Position numbers and translations under genes: made by a program. Positions 51,906-61,270 of a stretch of 64,000 bases of DNA are shown here, piece by piece. The stretch's first letter is position 1; the number at the start of each line of letters is the position of its first letter. A model generated the notes under the pieces. The model did not search any database, was not told the DNA's origin, and saw only the letters and a program-made list of their open reading frames with translations. Source of the DNA: Isoetes taiwanensis (Eukaryota > Streptophyta > Lycopodiopsida > Isoetales > Isoetaceae); the NCBI GenBank assembly GCA_021234155.1, contig JAJEKV010000004.1:1023813-1087812 (forward strand), read 5' to 3'.

Positions 51906-52084
51906 GCTCTGGTATCCCCAGGCACTACGTGGCGGACAGCTAGTGGCCACCTACGCATCATTAATGGCCTGTCCAAATTTAATTAAAATAAAACGTACTG
52001 CTGCTTCTGGGATCCTGGAGGACGGTATAAATCATCGGATGTACCGGCTACCAGCAAACCACCTCGGAGTGCATCTAACGGCGG

Positions 52085-52440
52085 AGAATAACTCCCGCCT
52101 CCACGTCGGCGACCTCCACGTCGGCGGTCTCCACGTAGGCCACGGCCGGGTGATCCCGGAAGACGGGATCCACTCACCCAGGCGGGTGATCCCGGAGGAG
52201 GGGATCACCACGGCGGATAGCGCCCACCGTAAACAGCCACGGCTCGGAGAACAGGATCCACGTCCATCCACGTGGGCATCGGCGGGCTCCACGTCTGCCA
52301 CAGCCGGGTGATCCCGGAGGACGGGATCCACGTCACTCGATTGGGGATCCCGGAGGACGGGATCACCTCGGCGGATAGCGTCCGCCGTCATCAGCCACGG
52401 GCGGGTGATCCCGGAGGAGGGGATCACCACGGCTGCACAT
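52085..52440. repeat. GC-rich cluster of five GGGATC hairpins
   Basis: Five inverted repeats of GATCCC...GGGATC: 52152-52170, 52185-52209, 52310-52328, 52346-52364 and 52404-52428. Two are perfect 9-bp stems GGTGATCCC/GGGATCACC with a 7-nt loop GGAGGAG. Phrases CTCCACGTCGGCG and CACGTCGGCGACC also repeat around 52098-52140. It lies upstream (in minus-strand terms) of the unrecognised host gene. Not a CRISPR array: spacing is irregular and there are no unique spacers. Confidence 0.75.
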
Positions 52441-52742
52441 TTTTCAAGGCATTTCTTCACCTATTCATAGGGTCATTGATGTAGCCTAGGCTAAGATATT
52501 GATGGCTTATGACTCTTCCTCGCTCAGGGAAGTGAGAGACCGTATTTGGATTTAGTATCTCTAAATTAATTCTTATTACTACTTCTCCTATGCTGGAGTG
52601 AGTACATAACGCTTCAGGCTTGTGCTTCAGGAGCGTTGTCTTGTGCTCGCACAGCTAGATGAGATTTGTATATCTTGTAATGCTTACCTGTGATTAATAA
52701 ACTTGCTTTTCATTCTTCAAAAAAAAAAAAAAGATTTTATTG
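52441..52742 (+). other. Polyadenylated-looking 3' end (possible retroposed transcript)
   Basis: An AATAAA at 52696-52701 is followed 27 bp later by a 14-A run at 52729-52742. The preceding ~250 bp resembles a 3' UTR without ORF. This is how a retroposed mRNA end looks. No target duplication or coding part was recognised, and the strand is opposite to the adjacent host-gene pieces. Confidence 0.4.
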
Positions 52743-55275
52743 TCTATGGAGATAAATTACAAGCATGAATATAGAAGCATTCAACTTGATGAAGAAACTT
52801 ACACTAGATGATAAGAGCAGACGAGAAATGTAAAAAAGAGGATGAGAACTTCGATTGATCCATCGAAGGTTGTTCTTTCCACCAGTTATATAACTTAAAT
52901 GCATTGAATATATTCAAATATGGATGTTATGAGCATATGTTAAAAGCTATGTTGCAGATTAGTATGTGTAGACTGCATTACTTACATGTTTGGGTAAACA
53001 TAACTAAGCGAAGGTTTATAAGAGTAATCAAATTTGAGATTTTGCCAGCTCCAAGTAGATATAAACATAAAAATATCGATAATTTTAGTCAAACACACGT
53101 CATAAAGTATGCTACGATTTTATACAAATAGTCAAACAATTTTTTGCTATAAAGAATATAATATGTTTAATTTTTTTCCTGGTCATAAACAATGCTAGTA
53201 TAGTGTGTGCATCTCATAGACCAGTTTAGGCTTAAGTGGGAATCAAAATGTACTTCCAATATATTCTTCTGAACTGTATCAGCTGCTTCCAATTGGAAGA
53301 TTGTTTGTATTATGCAATGAACATGTGGATCATCTATGTTATATACAAGGGATCATAGGCATATGAATACAATGCATTGCAGCTAAAATTCTAAATGAGC
53401 ACAATCAATTTCACTTAAAATTTTAGATGACTATATTGAATAATAACGATTTCTAAATCTATGGCCCTTTGATCATATACCTCAATCCAAGTTGTGGTCT
53501 AAAACCAAAATTTCTTTTTATACAACTCAATAAAAGAATAGCCATAGAACTATTTTCAATTAACCATAAAATCTCAAATGCAGTTCAATAAGAAATACAA
53601 ATAAAACAATGCATCCATGAGACAAATGCATTTTATTAGTGTAAGTAATTTGTTATAGAGAAATGCGCATTGATAATGATTCCCATTTTATTTGATATCC
53701 TTGTAGGTATGTTGAACTTGTCGAGTTACTTTAGTAGATGCTTTCCCTTTAAATAAAATATTCATAAACCATTTTACTTAAATCTAGATTATTTCACATG
53801 ATAGAGAAGACAAATTGTCAAGATGTCCTTGCACATGTCTAATCATCTATGCCCTTGACGTCACGAGCACCACCAAGATGAATTAGTACATAAGACACGA
53901 TTAGCATAAATTATGGTTGTACTAAATATACTTTTTTTGTGTATCATGGAAATGAACAATGCTGCTAGATTTATAACATACATATATGTTAACCAGCAAA
54001 TGATTTGGCATACAAGAGAAAACAAATGCTTCTAATATGAGTGTTTTATCCATAACTCAATAACATCACATGGAGGCCTCATTTAATTCGCTTTTGGAAT
54101 GACATGATCATTTATTAAAGGGACAACACATGGAGATTGATCATACTAAAAATTTTAAAAAACTGTGAGTGGCATAATAATAGGCGAGTTATATAAGCTT
54201 TCCCAATTTGGAGTTAATCTCTTGCAGGGAATGATTCTTCTAGACTGCTTAATGGTTGTTTTACATAAGAAAAGGGACTTTTCGAGTCTACGAAGTCAAC
54301 AAAATTGATATTCAAATATAAAATATTCATTTAACTTGAAAGGTAGGGCTTGAGCGTCGTGATGGCATGATGTAATATGATATGTATTAAAATACACATT
54401 AAAGAATTGAGCAAACTATGATTGAGATAATTACTTTGACATACCAAAGCATCTTCTTCACTATGTCACAATTAATATTTTACAGTGACAAATCAAAGAT
54501 GCACGAGTGTCACAAATTGAAACGATATTCCAATTGCAGTATCAAGAAAAGATTCAATGATATAAGTTGACACAATTATAAATGCATAAACACGTCCTAG
54601 CAACAATGCACGAGTGCAATAAAACAATGTGTAAAGTGCTATTTCTTCAAAGCTTGTCTTGCATAGATGAAGATGCATATTGCATGGTCGCTTTCCCAAA
54701 ATATTGCTTGCAAACATTTAAGCAGTCTCCAATCATACTTGTCACATCACAACAACATACAAAATGTTTATTCCGCGCCCGAAGCATAGCATACACCATT
54801 AAAAAGATGATGGAATCCTCTTGGGTTGACCATAGACAGTTTTAGTTGAAGGAAGTCCTATATCTGTATATCTGGTTAAGCACATAATTGAGATATAGTT
54901 CAATATGAACTTAGTTACTTCAAACATCTAGACAAAGATTAGTATCATTAGTTGCTTGGTAAATGTAGAGTCGTTCATAGAACTGAACTCAATCGAATTA
55001 ACTTATCGTCCATGGAGACCATGAAGTCTATGGGACCCAATACAAAAGAGAGAGCATAACAAGACCATTATTGTCTAGGATTAAAACACCCCGCCCCGAG
55101 TATTTTTTTGAGAGAGAAACTTTAGAGAGGGGAGGAGCGTTTTTAACATCATGGAAGACTAGATTGGTCTATGAGACACACTCAAGATTGCTCTGTGGGT
55201 CTTGCGCCCATTCAGAGGGACCCAATAGACTATTCTATATATGTTGAGAATTAGAGAGGATGAGATGGCATTGAG
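52743..55275. other. AT-rich intergenic stretch, nothing recognised
   Basis: About 2.5 kb of low-GC sequence. ORFs are short and have composition expected by chance. No transposon termini, tRNA or other RNA gene was spotted. Confidence 0.6.
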
Positions 55276-55640
55276 GTACGTTGACAATAAATGCAACAAG
55301 AGGTTGAGATGTCTATTTTCAAAATTAAGAAACTCTATCAGCAATGGTTATAGGAATGCAAGCTACAAGTGTTATAATAGACTATTGTGTATTCAACAAT
55401 TCCCATTTTAGAATGGGATTTGAGAGTACATTGACAAAAGATGCAATAAGATGTTATTTAGTATTTCTCGAAATGACTGAACATTAGATGAACAATGTAA
55501 GATAAGTTAACGGGACCGGAGTGGATTCGGAAGGCATAGAAAGGTACATTGACAAAAGATGCAGTGAGAGGTTATTTAAGTATTCTTGAGGACCATGGAA
55601 TAGTAGATGAACAATGCTATGAATGTAAGTTAAAGGGATC
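55276..55640 (+). repeat. Imperfect spaced triplication
   Basis: The phrase GTACRTTGACAAWARATGCA begins at about 55276, 55436 and 55543. The last two copies share about 80 bp (including TAGATGAACAATG); the first shares about 35 bp. Spacing is 160 and 107 bp. Likely an old local duplication. Confidence 0.65.
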
Positions 55641-55999
55641 ACGATGGAGGACACAATAAATCTATGCTGAATAGCTTGGAATTGGACCAGTGTCAAGTGC
55701 TGTGAAGTGCCTGAGAACAATCTCATGTAAATATCGGACATGCCTTAAATCACGAAAAACCCGCCAAGTCTGCAGATACAGCGTGTGTTTTTGTATGTGG
55801 CTGTAACACAGACAAAGATGTGAATATACCAGGGATATACCCGTGGTTTAAGGATGATGGCATTCCGTATTTATGATATTTAGAGAGAATGAGAAAGTGA
55901 TTGAGGAATTACAGACCTAAAAAATGTGGATTTTGAAAGAGGAAAAGGGATTATTTGTTAATGATTTTTAATGCAAGGGAGAGGATATGGTGGTAAATC
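55641..55999. other. Intergenic stretch, nothing recognised
   Basis: AT-rich, no convincing ORF. A phrase similar to part of the neighbouring MITE (GGATATACCCGTGG) occurs near 55832, suggesting an older fragment of the same family. Confidence 0.4.
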
Positions 56000-56180
56000 G
56001 AGCGCAGTAAATATCGGACGCTGACATGTTATACCCACGGGCATATCCGTGGTATATCCGTGTGTTTGACATGTTATAGCCACGCCCAAAAAAAATTACA
56101 CGGCATTTTTGTGGACTTAGCGAATTTTTTGCCATTTAAGGCTGGGTATAACATGTCAGCGTCTGACATTTACCGCGATG
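56000..56180. mobile_element. 181-bp MITE with 11-bp target duplication (Mutator-like)
   Basis: The ends form ~40-bp imperfect inverted repeats sharing GACGCTGACATGTTATACCCA. It is flanked by a perfect direct repeat GGTGGTAAATC at 55989-55999 and 56181-56191. No ORF. Long inverted ends and a 9-11-bp duplication point to a Mutator-type non-autonomous element. It lies ~520 bp upstream of the BTB-NPH3 start codon. Confidence 0.85.
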
Positions 56181-56191
56181 GGTGGTAAATC

Positions 56192-56697
56192 TGCAAGGTA
56201 ACCATTTGGACCAAGTCTTGAAGCATGGAGAAGGGGTCCTCATGTTGGCAGAAAAAAACCTTAAATAAAAATGGTACAAAGTGGCACTCAATGCTCAAGA
56301 CCCTGCTTGCATGTGCCCTTTTAAAAATCGGGTCTCTCTCCATCCCTGCCGCTGCAGCGCGCACCAGTCTGCCCCATTTTTTCCTGTTTCCTACGCATTT
56401 TTGATCGCTCATCCGTCAATTTCTTGCCGGATCCAAAGAACCCAATTCATATCCGGATCTCTCATACCGAGACCTTGAAAGAATCAGACTTCACTTCGCT
56501 TCCGGAGCTCATTATTTCTTCTGGGTCAGCCTGAAATATGGGCTGATGATCTGATTATACGAAATAAACTCACAAGCGTTTTGCGAGCTTTTGACCTGGT
56601 TTTATTGATGTGTGCAAGAAACAGGGGAGCTATTTTTTCAGCGGCTATGGAGATTTAGGGCAGATTGGCTATGGAGATTTAGGGCGGATTTTTTAGC
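56192..56697 (+). promoter_or_regulatory. Upstream region / 5' UTR of BTB-NPH3 gene
   Basis: About 500 bp between the MITE and the start codon. It contains C/T-rich stretches typical of plant 5' leaders and a short direct repeat (GGCTATGGAGATTTAGGGC at about 56642 and 56667). A TAG in frame lies four codons upstream of ATG 56698, fixing the start. No clear TATA box could be assigned. Confidence 0.4.
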
Positions 56698-58359
56698 ATG
56701 GCAAAGAAGGAAGGAAGCTTTAGCGGATGGCTGCAAAGGGTTCGAAGAACAGGGGAGTTCAGCGATGTGAAAATAATAGTAGAAGACCAAGATTTTCTTC
56801 TTCATATGCTCCCCCTTCAAAACGAATGCTCTTATTTTCGGAATCTGCCCAAAATGGAGGCCGGAAACAGAGTAGTAAAAATCCCAGATCTACCCGGCGG
56901 AGCAGAAGCCTTCGCCATAGCTGCGGATTTTTGCTACCTCATAAAACCCACATACAATTTTGGGAATATCGCATCCATCAGAGCTGTGGCAGAGTTTTTA
57001 GGTATGGCGGATCTGCTGGACAGCACCAAGAAATATTTATACACAAATGTGTTCAGCCATTGGAGATCTTGTGTTGGTTACCTATGTGATTATAAAAAGA
57101 TCAGCCCTGCTGTGGACGAATATGTTGAATCTCGCTGCGTAAAGGTAATAACTTCTGCATGTTCTAAAGGATTTATGGAAGCAAAGCATGTGTCTGTTCC
57201 AATCCCAATTTCTCCCTCAGTTCCGTCAAGCATATGGCAGAGCTCGCCATGCCATAGCTTGACGGACATATTAGTTACTGTTTCCACCATGCCAGATGAA
57301 TATATCCTACATGTTATCGATCTTTTGGTAGAAAGTGAGGTGAATTTAAACATCAAATGCAGGCAGGGAAGAAATGTGAGATCATGGCTAAAATATTTGG
57401 TCAGAGATGAATGCAAAACAGACAGATCTAGATGTTGGGTTGTGCTCTGTTTATCAAAAATGCTTGTAAAAGGAGCTCAGAAAGTCCGTCCATGGATGGA
57501 ACTTGCTTCCCAATATTGGTGCAGTCTGTTAGAACAGATTGAATATCTTCTAGACATGGCAGATGATATAATGAGGGAAAGATTAGACCATATAAAGTCT
57601 GCCATGGAGCAGAGAATTGGAGCTGGATTAAATGAGCTAGATGATTATCTACATACATATAAATTCATGCCAGAGACTATTCTGGCACTTGCAAAGCATT
57701 TTATGGAGGATTGGGACGAAAATGAGTCTGATATTGATGTGCAAGAGGTGGCAGCAGAGATTGATTCATGTCTGTGGTCTTTTTCAGAAAATGCTGCCAT
57801 AGCTGCAGATGATTTTATTGCAATATATACAACGTTTCCATCGAGCTGCAGAAAATCAGACGATGCTCTGTTTTGCTCTGTAAATAAAATGCTGAGCAAT
57901 GGAAATTTTTCTGAAGAAGATGCGCAGCAGCTATGGCGCCTGGTAGATTGCGAAAAACTGAGCGCTCCAGTTTATGAGCAAGCTCTGAGTAATCCTTCGT
58001 TTCTGTGCCAGCCGCATGTGCTTGAAAGTGTGCTGCAGCGGCATAACGAAGAACTGGCAAATATTGGGGACGAAGATCGGCAAAATTTGAGGCAGATCAT
58101 GCAGAAAGTTATCAAGGCAAGCCTGAAATTGTTGGAAGAAAATTCGAGGAGATCTAAAGAGATTATGGAGCTCCAGAAACAATATGCTGCTCTTTTGGGC
58201 GGTAAGATCTGCCCTTTTGGCCGAGATAGCTGCGAAAATAGCCCTGATTCTTTTAAAATGCTCTCCTCCGGTAGCTTCACAGATGATACTTGCTCTGATG
58301 TTCCTGTTCGCCACTCTCTTCGCAGCCTTGGAGAGATTGTTTTGCAGCTCAAATCCTGA
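56698..58359 (+). CDS. BTB/POZ-NPH3 family protein, intronless
   Basis: A complete 553-codon ORF. Residues ~10-125 form the BTB/POZ domain (GEFSDVKIIVEDQDFLLHML, AFAIAADFCYLIKPTYNF, RAVAEFLGMADLLDSTKKYL). The NPH3 region follows, with TDILVTVSTMPDEYILHVID (~190), YLHTYKFMPETILALAKHF (~320) and DDALFCSVNKML...LVDCEKLSAPVYEQALSNPSF (~390-440). A coiled coil ends the protein (~460-500). NPH3 proteins act as CUL3 E3-ligase adaptors and in plasma-membrane light/auxin signalling. This one resembles the shorter, divergent clade (At3g22104/At3g19850 type) more than NPH3/RPT2. The start is the first ATG after an in-frame stop. Most family members have introns; this copy has none and is followed by a genomic poly-A tract, so it may be a retrogene. 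The frame is undamaged. Confidence 0.93.
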   Translation: MAKKEGSFSGWLQRVRRTGEFSDVKIIVEDQDFLLHMLPLQNECSYFRNLPKMEAGNRVVKIPDLPGGAEAFAIAADFCYLIKPTYNFGNIASIRAVAEFLGMADLLDSTKKYLYTNVFSHWRSCVGYLCDYKKISPAVDEYVESRCVKVITSACSKGFMEAKHVSVPIPISPSVPSSIWQSSPCHSLTDILVTVSTMPDEYILHVIDLLVESEVNLNIKCRQGRNVRSWLKYLVRDECKTDRSRCWVVLCLSKMLVKGAQKVRPWMELASQYWCSLLEQIEYLLDMADDIMRERLDHIKSAMEQRIGAGLNELDDYLHTYKFMPETILALAKHFMEDWDENESDIDVQEVAAEIDSCLWSFSENAAIAADDFIAIYTTFPSSCRKSDDALFCSVNKMLSNGNFSEEDAQQLWRLVDCEKLSAPVYEQALSNPSFLCQPHVLESVLQRHNEELANIGDEDRQNLRQIMQKVIKASLKLLEENSRRSKEIMELQKQYAALLGGKICPFGRDSCENSPDSFKMLSSGSFTDDTCSDVPVRHSLRSLGEIVLQLKS

Positions 58360-58789
58360 TCCATTTATATATTATTTCACTCTTCTTTTCCTGCTCAATC
58401 TCTCCTTAGAAATAGTTCTATCAGTCATAGGGATCTTCAACTCGTTTTTAAGCTCTGTAAAAAAATTTAAATAGCTTAGTTCAGTCTAGGTCAAACAAGA
58501 TCAATATTTGCTTTGCAGCTCAATCTGATCATGAAATGACAGTTCAAAAGTTCATGTTTTTATTGAATCAATCAGAAGCTTTGCAAATGTTGAGATAGTT
58601 AGGTTGTTTATTCTTTAGCGAATTTCTCATAACCCTTAGGTTATTATATGTTGTCGTTTTTCCTGTCCAACAGTTAACCAAAAGAACAATTGGTGTATGG
58701 ATTTACTGTCACGTCCTATGGAAGTCGTGTCATGTTCTCCATTACTCAATAAAACAATACGTGTATTTAAAAAAAAAAAAAAAAAAAAA
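58360..58789 (+). terminator. 3' UTR with polyadenylation signal and genomic A21
   Basis: About 390 bp after the stop, AATAAA (58748-58753) is followed 15 bp later by a run of 21 A at 58769-58789. A genomic A-run at the cleavage distance suggests a reverse-transcribed mRNA end. A matching target duplication upstream of the gene was looked for but not found. Confidence 0.65.
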
Positions 58790-60298
58790 GCAAAAGGCAC
58801 ACCAGAAGACTTTGGCAAGGTTAAGCTTGTTAGATATCTACGCCTGAAACTCAGACAAGGATACTATATTATCGCTCGGCAACCAATGAACTGTAGATAC
58901 CAAACACAAGTAAGAGAGAAGAAAACAGTGTCAAAATATGTTATCATGATCTTATCGGGCTTGAGATTACCATTCTTTTCATGTTTGGGGCTAACATCCT
59001 CATTTGTATGCGAACACTAAATATAGAACATATTTTATTAATATGCAACATATGGAATTAGTTGGTTCAGCGAACCTTGCCCTTCCTCAAGTTTTTTGTT
59101 GCAAACCCCAAGAACTATAAATGACCAATCTAGCAATGCTCTCCCCTATCCTAAACTCACATATTACAGGCATCAATATGTCAATATCGGGCAATGGCAT
59201 AGAACCAAGCAAGATACTCAAATAGAAACACATAGCCTAGACTACTAATGCTTGATATTAGGGTAAGATTCATTTTGATGGCTGTTGCTGGGCACTCTAC
59301 TAGTCACCGAATAATAAAATCGAAAACATCTTCAAACTTCGGTACTACAAGTGCGGGAACGATGGATAGCTAGTTATATTTTGACATATCCTGCTCATTG
59401 TAAAAATCGATTCGATGTGAGGTTCAAAGCCTAATGGACATAGAACAGAAACACAAAACAAAGGCTTATTTGCGATCTTGTCCAATCAAATGAAAGTATA
59501 CATAAGTAATGGAGATATATATAAGTAATGGAGATAGAACAGAAACATACACAAAGGCTCAACAAATTGGTAATGCCATCCAAGCAACTGCAGAGTACTA
59601 CCATGTCACAGAGATCTTAGTTTGTCCTAAAACAAGCCTGATATGGACTAAAATACAAAAGTTGGTCACTTAGAAGTTAAAGTAAAATGGTAGTGTTGTG
59701 CTTCATGATTGCTTTCACATGGTGGTTTCCTTCAACACATTTGTTTTACTCTTAAGACTTGTAAGTATTCTCAGGCATCAAATAAGAAATATTTCTAACA
59801 CGTCCAATATGCTTAATTTTACTATATAAAGTGATTTTCATGGACTTTAATCCCATCAAAAAACCTTCTTAATAACAAAGGCGCAATACACAACGCTTCA
59901 AAAAACAAGGTGCTGCGCACGGAGGGTTGCCCTCTAGTTTGTTGAGGGTGAAGTGGCCTAAATCAAACCGTGAAGTCATGTTTTCACAATCTATATTTAA
60001 ATTAAAGTAAACTCCTACCATGTTCTTACAATCAGTTTGTAGATCCCCTACATTCATGTACAAGCCCGTCCACAAGTGCCCCTCGATTAGTTTAATGTTG
60101 TAGAAATGTCTGTACATATTTTATATCTTGCAGGCATAATCACATTACTTCTCAGTACTCACAATATTTTAAGCTATAGGTGTTCGTATATAACATCGTT
60201 GAACGAGTCACAACATACAATAAACAATGTTTTGGGAGATGTTCCACTTGAAAGACATTGAAAGAAGTTATATTGTTATTCTGATCTTATTTTAATCA
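58790..60298. other. Intergenic stretch, nothing recognised
   Basis: AT-rich sequence with no credible ORF. Small duplications occur near 59490-59550 (ATAAGTAATGGAGATA repeated, and TAGAACAGAAACA recurring). Confidence 0.5.
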
Positions 60299-60326
60299 CT
60301 AGAAAAAGTGCCCAGCGTTGCTGGGC
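60299..60326 (-). mobile_element. Helitron-like 3' terminus
   Basis: On the minus strand the stem-loop GCCCAGC-AAC-GCTGGGC (60310-60326) is followed by ACTTTTT and then CTAG with a T next to it. A GC-rich hairpin a few bases before CTRR^T is the Helitron 3' signature. A candidate 5' end A^TCTACTAG (minus strand) lies at 63029-63030, which would give a ~2.7-kb non-autonomous element; that end is speculative. Confidence 0.45.
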
Positions 60327-60487
60327 TTTTCGTCAAGCATAAATTAAAAACTAATAGAAATGGTGGATTTAACTTCACAACAACTTCACTTCCCATCAGG
60401 ATCAACAAAATGCCATATAAGTCCGCCATTTGTCTGTGATCGTATTAGAGAACCTTATATCTCTCAGGCTGTGTAGTTTATTATGGA

Positions 60488-60957
60488 TCAAATGCATCGA
60501 AGATAAACCATTAAGGTAATCCAAAGGTACCATGATCCATTTTCAACCACTACATTCAGGTCTTCATTTTCATCCTCCTTCAGACCAGAAATCTTGAGGT
60601 TCTTGGCCCTCATTTCCTGATCCATCTGCTCATTGGAATATCTTTCAGAGTGTTTGTGCAATTGTTCTTTTGTCACTCCGTCCATTGCCTCTGTTATGCT
60701 TGCCATCATATGTACTTGTGAATCAGCGTGACCTTCTCTCTTTTGTGCTAAGACTTCTTTCAATTCTTTGTTTTGCATCTGTAATTCTGGTTTTGAGATA
60801 GTACCTGCTCAACCATCTTCTGTTGATCCTGATTCTGGGAAACGACTTGCTCAACTAGCTTCTGCAACCTCATGATTTTAGCTTTCATTTCTGTTAAAGA
60901 AGATAGAATCGCTTCCTCATCATTATACCCTTTAGCTGGCGTCCTGTTCTTCCCCAT
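60488..60957 (-). pseudogene. LINE ORF1-like fragment
   Basis: Two overlapping minus-strand frames give a coiled coil with a repeated heptad phrase (LVEQVVSQNQDQQKMVEQVL), then QMDQEMRAKNLKISGLKEDE. The pattern of coiled coil followed by R-x-x-N-L-x-I-x-G-L-x-E-D-E-N matches the entry to the RNA-recognition region of LINE ORF1 proteins. It stops ~25 codons later, with no endonuclease or reverse transcriptase nearby, so it is a fragment. One frame change occurs near 60770. Confidence 0.5.
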
Positions 60958-61032
60958 GGGAGAGGAATGGATGTATTAGAGTTGTAGGAATTGCAGGAAT
61001 ATATCGTGGAACGGTCTGGGTTCTTTCTCTTT

Positions 61033-61270
61033 GGGCGTTTGGTCTAGTGGTAACACACTAGTTCCTTAGCAATGTGGTCTCGAGTTCGAGACCGCCTGTA
61101 ATCAAGATTCCTGTGACCGTTGGGGGTCAAATCCCAACAGACGCAATGTAAGGTGGTTGGGGGCAGGGCCCAACCAAGCAATGTAGTATGGTGTGTGGTC
61201 ACATGTCCAGTTGGATGCTGCCTAGTGGCGTGACGTTAAAACTACTATCTATCTATCTATCTATCTATCT
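61033..61270 (+). mobile_element. tRNA-derived SINE with (CTAT)n tail
   Basis: The head GGGCGTTTGGTCTAGTGG carries a pol III A box (TGGTCTAGTGG, 61040-61050) and AGTTCGAGACC (61083-61093) is the B box, spaced as in tRNAs. After the tRNA-like head comes an unrelated body (GGTGGTTGGGGGCAGGGCCC), then a (CTAT)n tail at about 61245-61270. Length is ~238 bp. Target duplications are not clear (TTCTTTCTCTTT before, CTTTCCGTTTCTTT after, imperfect). It is too long and unstructured downstream to be a tRNA gene. Confidence 0.8.

Noticed and set aside
52085-52440. CRISPR-like repeat array
   Set aside because: Irregular spacing, palindromic cores, no uniform unique spacers, and a plant context.
61033-61110. 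tRNA gene
   Set aside because: A and B boxes are present, but no cloverleaf with acceptor-stem pairing could be made; the sequence continues into a SINE body and microsatellite tail.
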